DNA of 26,972 bases from JAGVIE01 sp964520905 (lineage in GTDB: Bacteria; Bacteroidota; Ignavibacteria; UBA10030; SZUA-254): positions 1 through 26,972 of the forward strand of contig CAZFQL010000025.1 in the NCBI GenBank assembly GCA_964520905.1, in the 5' to 3' direction. The notes beneath the pieces are model-generated. The model did no database searches, was not told where the DNA came from, and saw only the letters and a program-made list of their open reading frames with translations. Both the position numbers and the translations under genes were made by a program. Below, in pieces: positions 7,424-15,494 of this stretch (positions within the stretch are counted from its first letter, which is position 1; the number at the start of each line of letters is the position of its first letter).

Positions 7424-10400
7424 ATGATTAACATTCACGCACATAAACAGATGGTGATCTCTCGCGCTGCCAGCGTTACCCTACTTCTTGTGTTTACGTT
7501 CTCTCTTTGCACTGCGGCAAGTGATCGTTTTAAGACCCGGCTTGACGTTAAATCAGATCGGATCGAATTCAAATTAGTCCATGACTCTTTACAAGGAACT
7601 TTAAAGGTATCTGCTGGCGATTCGATTCAGTCGTTTATCTTTTTTCAAGTGAAGCTGCAAGGCGGTGAGAAGATTCCTGCGGATCGTGATTCTGTCCTTG
7701 TAGAAGAAGGGACTGTGCCGGTAATATGTACCCTTCCTGTCTCGAAGTGGCAGTGCAGCGATTCTATCGAGATATTCACTTTCAAGGGTAAAGATAAACC
7801 CCATACTGAAACTCGCAAATTGAAAATTATCTGGCCCGAAGCGGACATCAAATACTTTGCAAACTGGCATATACTCGGTTTTCAATTCAAAAAAGATAGT
7901 ATGATCGCTCAATTACGAGTCACACCTATCAACGAATGCGGGAAGCCACTTGTAATTGTCGCACAAGTGCGCAGTACTATATTGAAAGTTTTTCCTGATA
8001 AGATTTTAGGAGTATTTGATATAAGTATTACAATTCCTCCTGAACAAACAACCTTTGAGGTATTACGGCTTGCCTTTTATCTTGGAAAGGACTCAGCATC
8101 AACTAATATTTCCATTTCTAACTCATCAGAGGAGAGTGGATTTCCTATTTTATGGGTGGTCATTGTTGCTTTGGTAGTGGCAATTATTTTGATCGGAGTA
8201 TTTTTCCAAAAAGTTAAAGAGTTCACTCAAGCGTGGCCCATGGTCCTCCCTGCTGTAGTGTTGGTTGCTGTACTTGTAGCCATTGTTGTCTATGGCGAGG
8301 AGATCCCGACCTTCATAAAGACTTCTATAATGACCCTTATTCAAGACGATGAAACATGGATTCTGATCGGCTTTATTATTATTGTCGCGGGTTTGATAAT
8401 TCTCGCGTTTTGGCAAGAAATAGCTTCAATCAGACTGCCCTGGCAAAAAATTCGCCATACATGGCCGTTCAGAGGCAAACAAGCTATGATAAACATACCG
8501 ATGGATAAAGTCGCGGTCGTGGAGAGTTCGGAATCTCGAGATGAGCTCACGTGGAAAACGAGTAACATCGACGAGATACGCGAAACGACGATTCACTTCA
8601 ACTACAAAGGTCCTGTCGGTGTCTCCATTGAGTGTGATCAGCAGATACGCGGATGGTATTCCATCTTCGCAGGCGACGAACCGGAACCGATAAAATCGTT
8701 TCCACATAGTGTACCTTCATCAGGGTCGGATGATAACCAAACTCTGACACTCAAGTTCCAGATCAACAAGGATCAGCTCGATAAGCGAGAAGAATGTCTA
8801 CACAGGGTAACCTTTATCTGTCGATGGCCCGGTGGCAATAAGGAGATTCGGCTCTGTCTTTCGTACTCTCCTGATATGTCGCCAGCTCCTCCGGTAGAAA
8901 AGGAGCAAGAAGTCGTGAAGAAGTCGGTAGATAAAAAGATCGAACCTGCTCTAAAACCTGATGGGTCATTGGATGAAATCCTTCATGTCTTTCAGAATTT
9001 GTTAGATAATCCGCAGCGATTACTCTCATTGGACAACCCAGCTCTTTGGGAAAAGATGTACATAGAGCCACTGCAGCGGTATGGAAATATTGACGCGAAA
9101 CTGATTGGTATTCGAAATGCACAGGAGATCGCCCACCAAGATTTTCCATCATTGATCGTTTCCGAAGAGCGTAAAGATGGCTCCTTTATTTTGGTGAGTG
9201 AAAAATTTGGAATGAAGGAAGGATATGTCTTTCTCTTACCGTACTGGCTCTATAAAGGAGAAACCAATCTAAGGCTTCTGGATATTTTTTATTATAGACC
9301 GGATAATGAAGGGGACGGCTATATCGTTAAAATTGAATCACCTGCGAAGGTCGAATCGAGAGGTGATAATATCTGGACGATTCGTGCACGGGGGAAAGTA
9401 AAGTTTGGTAGGTTGGGTGATAGGAGCAAAGGAACGGCAGATGTCGGTACGATCACCAAGCCATCAAGAACAGAACCCATCACGGAGATGAAGACTGGGC
9501 TTTCAGAAGAACAGGTAGAAGCGATGATGAAGCAACAACTTGATCGATTTGAAAAACATATAAAGGAGATTATGATTGACGAAATCGAGCGAAGGAAACC
9601 CGATTTATCATCGATGGTAAAGCCGATTACTGATATTGCAGACGAGATCCTAAAGAAAAAGTTAGGAAACATAGAAAAAAGTCAGACAGCGGTCAGAGAA
9701 GAGATTAAAGAGATTAAGATGTTGACTGCAAAGATTTCGAAACCCGAAGAAAGTAGTAAACGATATGCCGTTCGCGATGATGTTGACAAAATCTCAGGTA
9801 GAGTGAAAAGAATCGAGGACAGTCTTGACGAATCTCAGCCCGATAGCATACCAAAGCGCTTGGGTGACATAATCAATCGTATGGGAGGTTTAGAGACAGC
9901 CATTGAGGGATTAGCTAAAAAAGAGACAGTGTCGCAGCAAAATGAGATTGGTGGCGTAAAATTAAAACCTGCGGAGGTATATGGGGCAGACAATAAAAAA
10001 AGATTGACCAAACAAATCCAAGATGAGTCACTCACACAAGAAATGCCCGATAGAGGTGAAACCATATTAACATTCTGCAATGAAAGACTCTACGAGGGTT
10101 CGCCCGAGCCAGCTGGTATCATTGAGGAATTGAGATTAAAATTTGATGTGACTTCCAAGCTTCTTGATAAAGTTCCTGGAGAACAGACTGTTCTCAAGTC
10201 TTCGGAACGTGGTAATTTTCTTGGGATCCTGCCCGGTAAGGATAAAGCTCAATGGATGATTATCCCATTACAATCCAAATGGACTGACCCGCCGGGTCGG
10301 GGGAAAATACGCGGAATTTATAATGAAGAAAGTACGGGAAAAATAGCAAAGGTTGAGAAGTACGCGGTAGCAGAAGAGAAGGACGGTGGTGATCTTGAAG

Positions 10401-10435
10401 TGATTGACCAAGGGGTGCTTGTGTACATGAGTTAA
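7424..10435 (+). CDS. A/B-domain membrane protein, paralogue 1
   Basis: About 1003 residues from the ATG at 7424. That start aligns with the start of the downstream paralogue (10666); a GTG frame opens 24 nt earlier but the extra residues are not shared. Order: signal peptide (about 10-35, ending CTAA), beta-rich extracytoplasmic domain to about 235, three membrane helices (about 239-262, 271-293, 312-333), a cytoplasmic beta-type domain with LSYSPD near its end, domain A (nt about 8959-9430), a charged coiled-coil stretch (nt about 9500-9940), then domain B (nt about 10068-10435) with Trp, PL and RGIYN motifs. No known family is recognised. The layout suggests a protein linking the periplasm to cytoplasmic partners, presumably the tubulin-like and actin-like proteins encoded just upstream. 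It is a tandem duplicate of the next gene. Confidence 0.8.
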   Translation: MINIHAHKQMVISRAASVTLLLVFTFSLCTAASDRFKTRLDVKSDRIEFKLVHDSLQGTLKVSAGDSIQSFIFFQVKLQGGEKIPADRDSVLVEEGTVPVICTLPVSKWQCSDSIEIFTFKGKDKPHTETRKLKIIWPEADIKYFANWHILGFQFKKDSMIAQLRVTPINECGKPLVIVAQVRSTILKVFPDKILGVFDISITIPPEQTTFEVLRLAFYLGKDSASTNISISNSSEESGFPILWVVIVALVVAIILIGVFFQKVKEFTQAWPMVLPAVVLVAVLVAIVVYGEEIPTFIKTSIMTLIQDDETWILIGFIIIVAGLIILAFWQEIASIRLPWQKIRHTWPFRGKQAMINIPMDKVAVVESSESRDELTWKTSNIDEIRETTIHFNYKGPVGVSIECDQQIRGWYSIFAGDEPEPIKSFPHSVPSSGSDDNQTLTLKFQINKDQLDKREECLHRVTFICRWPGGNKEIRLCLSYSPDMSPAPPVEKEQEVVKKSVDKKIEPALKPDGSLDEILHVFQNLLDNPQRLLSLDNPALWEKMYIEPLQRYGNIDAKLIGIRNAQEIAHQDFPSLIVSEERKDGSFILVSEKFGMKEGYVFLLPYWLYKGETNLRLLDIFYYRPDNEGDGYIVKIESPAKVESRGDNIWTIRARGKVKFGRLGDRSKGTADVGTITKPSRTEPITEMKTGLSEEQVEAMMKQQLDRFEKHIKEIMIDEIERRKPDLSSMVKPITDIADEILKKKLGNIEKSQTAVREEIKEIKMLTAKISKPEESSKRYAVRDDVDKISGRVKRIEDSLDESQPDSIPKRLGDIINRMGGLETAIEGLAKKETVSQQNEIGGVKLKPAEVYGADNKKRLTKQIQDESLTQEMPDRGETILTFCNERLYEGSPEPAGIIEELRLKFDVTSKLLDKVPGEQTVLKSSERGNFLGILPGKDKAQWMIIPLQSKWTDPPGRGKIRGIYNEESTGKIAKVEKYAVAEEKDGGDLEVIDQGVLVYMS

Positions 10436-10465
10436 GGTCTTTGTCCATCCGACTTTTAGTTTTTT

Positions 10466-10502
10466 CCTATCCTTCGCTTGATAACAATCATAAAGGGATA
10501 GG
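10466..10502. other. Weak hairpin after paralogue 1
   Basis: cctatcc (10466-10472) and ggatagg (10496-10502) could pair around a 23-nt loop, 30 nt after the stop codon. No T-run follows, so it is not a convincing terminator, although a T-run (ttttttt) lies just before the left arm. Confidence 0.25.
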
Positions 10503-10557
10503 TGTCTTCTTGCGGGATAAAGTAGAAATATGACTGAGCTTTTTAAAATATAATTAA

Positions 10558-10620
10558 TGTCATTCTGATCCCGACCGAACGTCTGGAGAAGGATCTCGTT
10601 CTTCGGTCTGGGTCGAGCAT
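10558..10620. repeat. Palindromic intergenic repeat of the 'tgtcattctga' type
   Basis: The element opens with tgtcattctga and contains gaaggatctcg. Its arms gaccgaa (10573-10579) and ttcggtc (10602-10608) are complementary, with further pairing of the flanking C and G runs. This looks like the dispersed palindromic repeats seen many times in some environmental bacterial genomes, whose core often reads 'cattctgagc...gaaggatct'. It lies in the 230-nt gap between the two tandem duplicate genes. A single copy was seen in this window, so its dispersed nature is inferred by resemblance. Confidence 0.5.
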
Positions 10621-10665
10621 TTTTAATTTAATCGGTAAAGTACTATCGTAATTTGCAGAAATCTG

Positions 10666-13581
10666 ATGAGTTACATTCATGTTCATAAACGGATGCTGAC
10701 CTCTCGCGCTGCCAGCGTTACTCTACTTCTTGTGTTTACATTCTCCCTTTGCGCTGCGGCAAGTGATCGGTTTAAGACCCGGCTTGACGTTAAATCAGAT
10801 CGGATTGAATTCAAATTAGTCCGTGACTCTTTACAAGGAACTATCCAGATATCTGCCGGCGATTCGATTCAGTCGTTTATCTTTTTTCAAGTGAAGCTGC
10901 AAGGCGGTGAGAAGATTCCTGCGGATCGTGATTCTGTCCTTAAAGAAGAAGGGACTGTGCCGGTAATCTGTACACTTCCGATCTCGATGTGGCAGTGCAG
11001 CGATTCTATCGAGATCGTCACTTTCTATAGTAATAATCTACCCCATCGAGAAACATATAAACTGAAAATTATCTGGCCCGAAGCGGACGTCAAGTACTTT
11101 GCAAAATGGGATACACCCGGTTTTGAGATTAAAAAAGATAGTATAATCGCTCGATTACGAGTCACACCTATCAACAAATGTGGGAAACCACTTACAATTG
11201 CCGCACAAGCGGGTAGTAATAGATTGGAAGTTATTCCTGAAAAGATTTCGGAAGCATCTGTTATAAGTATTACAATTCCACCTGAACAAACAACCTTTGG
11301 TAGTTTCGGGCTTACCTTTTCTCTTGGAAAGTTCTCATCCTCAACTAATATTCCTCTTCCCGGCTCTTCAGAAGGGAATGGATTTCCTAGATGGGTGGTT
11401 ATTTGTACTTTAGTAGTGGCAATTATTTTGATCGGTGTTTTTTTCCAAAAGGTTAAACAGTTCATTCAAGCGTGGCCCCTGGTATTTCCTGGAGTATTGG
11501 TGATTGCTGGACTTACAGCAATTTTTGTCTATAGCAAAGAGATCTGGACCTTTATCGAGACATTCATCAGTAATTTAATTGCTAATAGTATTTTATTTCC
11601 CGCCATCGGTATTTTTGTGCTTTTCGTAGGTTTGTTAATTGTAATGTTATGGGAAAACATAAGTTCATTCATGCTGCCCCTGTATAGAGTTCGTCACCCA
11701 TGGTCGTTCAGAGGCAAACAACCTGTGGAAAGCATACAGAAGGATAAAGGCGGAGTAAAGGATCATTCGGATCCCCTCGAAGAACTTGTCTGGAAGACGA
11801 GTACCATTGAGGAAAAAAAAGAAAAGAAGATACATATCGACCACGCGGGTCCTGTCGGTGTCTCCATTGAATGTGATCAACAACTAATACCCAGATGGTA
11901 TTCCATCTTCGCAGGCTACGAAGCAGAACCGATAAAATCATTTCCATATACTGTACCTCCATCGGGATTGGATGATAACCAAACTCTGACACTCAAGTTC
12001 CAGATCAACAAGGATTTGCTCGGTAAGCGAAAGGAATATCAGCACCGGCTAACCTTAACCTGTCGATGGCTGCCCAGTGGCAGTAAGGAGATTCGGCTTC
12101 GCCTTTCGTACTTCCCTGATGTACCACCAGCTCAACCTCAAGCAGACAAAGAGCAAGAAATTATCGAGAAGCATGAGTATAAAAAAAGCGAGCCGCCTCC
12201 AAAACCTGATGGATCATTGGATGATATTCTTCCTGTCTTTCAGAAGTTGCTTGATCACCCGCAACGAGTACTCTCATTGGACAATCCTGCTCTTTGGGAA
12301 AAGATGTACATAGAGCCACTGCGACAGTATGAAAATATTGACGCAAAACTGATTGGAATTCGAAATGCAGAGGAGATTCTTCACCAAGTTTCTCCATCGT
12401 TGATCGTTTCTGAAGACCGTAAGGATGGCTCTTTTATTTTAGTAAACAAGCGAACTGGCCTACGGGAAGGATATGTCTTTCCCTTACCGTACTGGCTTTA
12501 CAGAGGAGAAGCCAATCTAAGACTCCTGGATATTTTTTATGGTAGACCAGCCAATGAAGGGGACGGCTATATCGTTATGATTGAATCTCCAGCGATAGTT
12601 GAATCGAGAGGTGATAATTTCTGGAAAATTCTTGCCCGGGGGAAAGTAAAGTTTGGTATGTTGGGTGAGCGGAGCAAAAGAGAGGCTGATGTCGTAAAGA
12701 TCACTGAGCCATTGAGACCAGAACCTCTCCCGGAGATAAAGCCGGCACTTTCCGAAGAACGGGTAGAAGCGATGATAGCGCACCAGATTGATCGACTTGA
12801 AAAACATATAAGAGAGGTTGTGGTAGAGGAGATAAGTGGAATCAAACCCGATTTATCATCGATGGTAAAGCCGATTACTGATATTGCAGACGAGATCCTA
12901 AAGAATAAGTTAGGAAACATAGAAAAAAGTCATATAGTAGTCAGAGAAGAGATTAAGAAGTTGACTCAGAAGATATTGCAATTAGAGAAAAGCATTGGAC
13001 AAAAAGAACAATATGCTCCCGTCGGAGATGTTGACAGAATCTCAGGTGTAGTGAAAAGAATCGAGGAGCGTCTTGACGAATCTCAACAACCTGAGGGCGT
13101 ATTTAGGACAGACAATAAAGAGAGATTGATCAAACAAATCCAGGATGAGTCACTCACATTGTCGGATTCTCAGGAAGAACAGGAAATGCCCGATAGAGAA
13201 GAAGCCATACTAACATTTTGTAATGAAAGACTATACGAGGATTCGTCAATCCACCCGGCTGATATCATTGAGGAATTGAAATCGAAATTTGATGTGATTT
13301 TTAAGCTGCTTGATAAAGTCCCCGGAGAACAAACTGTTCTCAAGTCTTCGGAACGTGGTAATTTTCTTGGGATCCTGACCGGTAGGGATAAAGCTCACTG
13401 GATGATTGCCCCATTACAATTCAAATGGACTGACCCGATAGGACGAGGAAGAATACGCGGAATTTATAATGAGCAAAGTTTTGGAAAGATAGCAAAGGTT
13501 GAGAAATACGCTGTAGCAGAAGAGAAGGAAGGTGGTATCCTTCAAGTGGTTGAGCAAGGGGTGCTTATGTACAGGAGTTGA
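10666..13581 (+). CDS. A/B-domain membrane protein, paralogue 2
   Basis: A 971-residue tandem duplicate of the preceding gene, nearly identical over the signal peptide and first 110 residues and still closely similar to the end. Layout: signal peptide (cleavage near CAAASD), extracytoplasmic domain to about 238, three membrane helices (about 240-262, 271-293, 310-333), cytoplasmic beta-type domain, domain A (nt about 12208-12672), coiled coil (nt about 12740-13090), domain B (nt about 13207-13581). Compared with paralogue 1 it lacks a block of about 40 residues between the coiled coil and domain B, and has a longer linker just before domain B. Divergence is greatest in the membrane segment and its flanks. 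No strong ribosome site precedes the ATG. Two close copies might form a hetero-oligomer or bind different partners; this is inference. Confidence 0.8.
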   Translation: MSYIHVHKRMLTSRAASVTLLLVFTFSLCAAASDRFKTRLDVKSDRIEFKLVRDSLQGTIQISAGDSIQSFIFFQVKLQGGEKIPADRDSVLKEEGTVPVICTLPISMWQCSDSIEIVTFYSNNLPHRETYKLKIIWPEADVKYFAKWDTPGFEIKKDSIIARLRVTPINKCGKPLTIAAQAGSNRLEVIPEKISEASVISITIPPEQTTFGSFGLTFSLGKFSSSTNIPLPGSSEGNGFPRWVVICTLVVAIILIGVFFQKVKQFIQAWPLVFPGVLVIAGLTAIFVYSKEIWTFIETFISNLIANSILFPAIGIFVLFVGLLIVMLWENISSFMLPLYRVRHPWSFRGKQPVESIQKDKGGVKDHSDPLEELVWKTSTIEEKKEKKIHIDHAGPVGVSIECDQQLIPRWYSIFAGYEAEPIKSFPYTVPPSGLDDNQTLTLKFQINKDLLGKRKEYQHRLTLTCRWLPSGSKEIRLRLSYFPDVPPAQPQADKEQEIIEKHEYKKSEPPPKPDGSLDDILPVFQKLLDHPQRVLSLDNPALWEKMYIEPLRQYENIDAKLIGIRNAEEILHQVSPSLIVSEDRKDGSFILVNKRTGLREGYVFPLPYWLYRGEANLRLLDIFYGRPANEGDGYIVMIESPAIVESRGDNFWKILARGKVKFGMLGERSKREADVVKITEPLRPEPLPEIKPALSEERVEAMIAHQIDRLEKHIREVVVEEISGIKPDLSSMVKPITDIADEILKNKLGNIEKSHIVVREEIKKLTQKILQLEKSIGQKEQYAPVGDVDRISGVVKRIEERLDESQQPEGVFRTDNKERLIKQIQDESLTLSDSQEEQEMPDREEAILTFCNERLYEDSSIHPADIIEELKSKFDVIFKLLDKVPGEQTVLKSSERGNFLGILTGRDKAHWMIAPLQFKWTDPIGRGRIRGIYNEQSFGKIAKVEKYAVAEEKEGGILQVVEQGVLMYRS

Positions 13582-13695
13582 GTGACAGGGTGTAGATGAT
13601 CGTTTACATTGTAAGATCATGGATGAAATCTTGAACCATTGGTGATTGAGTTTTAGAAATATAGTTAATCGATTACATAATTAAAGGAAAATAAA

Positions 13696-15342
13696 ATGGC
13701 AGATGAAGGAATTGGAAGCGAGTTGGTAAATTATGAGCAGACGCCGCCAACTTCATTCACAGTAACGGTTTTAAAAGTCTACAAGCAGCTTTTATCGAAA
13801 CCGGAACGGACAACAGCAGGTGAGGATATAGCTCTCCTCGAGCACTTGTTTATTGAGCCGTTTCTATTGATGGAGGAAGTAAATGTTGCGATGGTGATGA
13901 TTCAGAGTAAACCTGAAGACATCGGTTCAGCATCATCACCAATTTTTAAATTTGAGTCAGTCTCTTCAGGTCCTTTCATTCTGGTGTGGAAGAGTCAGAG
14001 TCAAGAGGCAGCACTGCTTCTTCCAACGCCATGGCGTATGAAGGACATCGAAGAGTTGAGTTCGATACTCGGCATATTTTACAACATACCGCGGGATGTA
14101 ACTGAGGACTTGATTATGGAAATTACTACACCTGCCTTTCTCTCCCCTGTGAATGTCGAGAACTATAAGTACCAGCTTTTGTCAAAGGGCCAATTGATCT
14201 TCGGTTCTTTCCCAACCGAGAAAGCCACACTACCGTCTCCGATTATTGAGGAATCCAGTAAAGGCGAACCACAGCCCGACGACGAACACGCTCCTGAGAT
14301 AGTCGTTGCCGACGTGTTACCCGAAGTATCCGGTCCAATAATGCAAGCATTAGAACAAAAAGTCGAGGAGCCGCAAAACGATTTGACGCAGAAGCTGGGA
14401 GAGATAAACCTGACCCCCATTCGTGATGAGATTCTTTCATTCATGAAAGAGAGCTTCAATACAATCCAGACACAGATAGAGGCAAGTCGAATAGTTCCAG
14501 AGTCCCAATCGAGCAGTGCTTTCCATACACTCACACAGCTCAAGACGAACACCGAACAATACTTCAAACAACTTCAGGATTCGGTAAATCAGGTTTTTTA
14601 TTTGGTGAACACGCTAACGGATACACTGAAGCGTGAGGTGGAGGCAAACACGAAGGCGCGAAGTCAAATGGGTTCAGACGTTGTTGAAGAATGGAGGAAA
14701 TTGCGAGAAGCGATCATTGGTGACAAAGAAGTACTCGCTTCAATTGCGAGAGAACTCAAAAACACAGGATCTACTAGAAGCGAGGATGGAACTGACCAGT
14801 TGAAACGAAATAATACTACCACGAAGGAAGATAGTTCTGAAAACGGATGTGAGCAGAGTGTTTCAAGTGTTGTGACACTCAGAGAATATGCGAAAAATGT
14901 GTCTTTTCCCAATACCGAACCGACGAAAGTTGAGCCAACGTGGGATGGAATTGTCGAATATTATAACCAGCTATTACATGATATTCATGCCAAGGGCAAG
15001 GCATTTGCCATTGAACAGTTTGCATCGGAACTGAAAAATCGATTTGGTGCAGTTTGCACAACAGTTAATAGGGTATCAAACACAGAACTCGAGTTTGAGT
15101 TATCTGAGAAAGGGGTCTTTGCAGCCATCTCATTTGGGAATGCAGGAGGCCATTGGCTTATCCTTCCGCTACCATACAAAAGCATTAATTGGGTTTCACC
15201 CGTATGGAAACAACAACTCAGGGGTCTTTATAATGCCGGTTATCTGGGCAGGATTAAAAGGGTAAATAAACCTGCATTGATTAATAATGTCTCACATGGA
15301 AAAGAGGCGAAGGAACAGGGAGAGCTTGAGTATTCGAGGTAA
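13696..15342 (+). CDS. Soluble A/B-domain protein, paralogue 3
   Basis: A 548-residue protein that keeps only the cytoplasmic parts of its neighbours: domain A at about residues 22-175 (shared pattern of LL, then an IEP or LQP element, then LLP, then IFY), a helical linker at about 215-355 rich in Gln, Glu, Lys and Thr, and domain B at about 420-548 with W-L-I-L-P-L-P, then RGLYN, then KPAL. There is no signal peptide and no membrane helix. AAAGGAAA lies 8 nt before the ATG. Domains A and B are far more divergent from paralogues 1 and 2 than those two are from each other, so this is an older duplicate. A soluble member suggests that domains A and B work in the cytoplasm, perhaps on the filament-type proteins. 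No function is known. Confidence 0.75.
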   Translation: MADEGIGSELVNYEQTPPTSFTVTVLKVYKQLLSKPERTTAGEDIALLEHLFIEPFLLMEEVNVAMVMIQSKPEDIGSASSPIFKFESVSSGPFILVWKSQSQEAALLLPTPWRMKDIEELSSILGIFYNIPRDVTEDLIMEITTPAFLSPVNVENYKYQLLSKGQLIFGSFPTEKATLPSPIIEESSKGEPQPDDEHAPEIVVADVLPEVSGPIMQALEQKVEEPQNDLTQKLGEINLTPIRDEILSFMKESFNTIQTQIEASRIVPESQSSSAFHTLTQLKTNTEQYFKQLQDSVNQVFYLVNTLTDTLKREVEANTKARSQMGSDVVEEWRKLREAIIGDKEVLASIARELKNTGSTRSEDGTDQLKRNNTTTKEDSSENGCEQSVSSVVTLREYAKNVSFPNTEPTKVEPTWDGIVEYYNQLLHDIHAKGKAFAIEQFASELKNRFGAVCTTVNRVSNTELEFELSEKGVFAAISFGNAGGHWLILPLPYKSINWVSPVWKQQLRGLYNAGYLGRIKRVNKPALINNVSHGKEAKEQGELEYSR

Positions 15343-15494
15343 TAAAGTCCAGTAGTTCGGTGAAGAGACTTATCACCTGGATTTTCTCCCGTCTACCAAA
15401 TGTTGAAGGTTTTCGAGAATCGCAAGGTTGAATATAAATTGAATGATCTCATGATAGAAAGAAATTAAATGCAGGATTGAAGATTGGCTTTACA

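Noticed and set aside
13596..13620. Hairpin atgatc...gatcat as a terminator after paralogue 2
   Set aside because: The stem is 6 bp with a 13-nt AT-rich loop and no T-run follows.
15365..15385. Short inverted repeat ggtga...tcacc after paralogue 3
   Set aside because: Only 5 bp of stem, no T-run, and no match to a known regulatory element.
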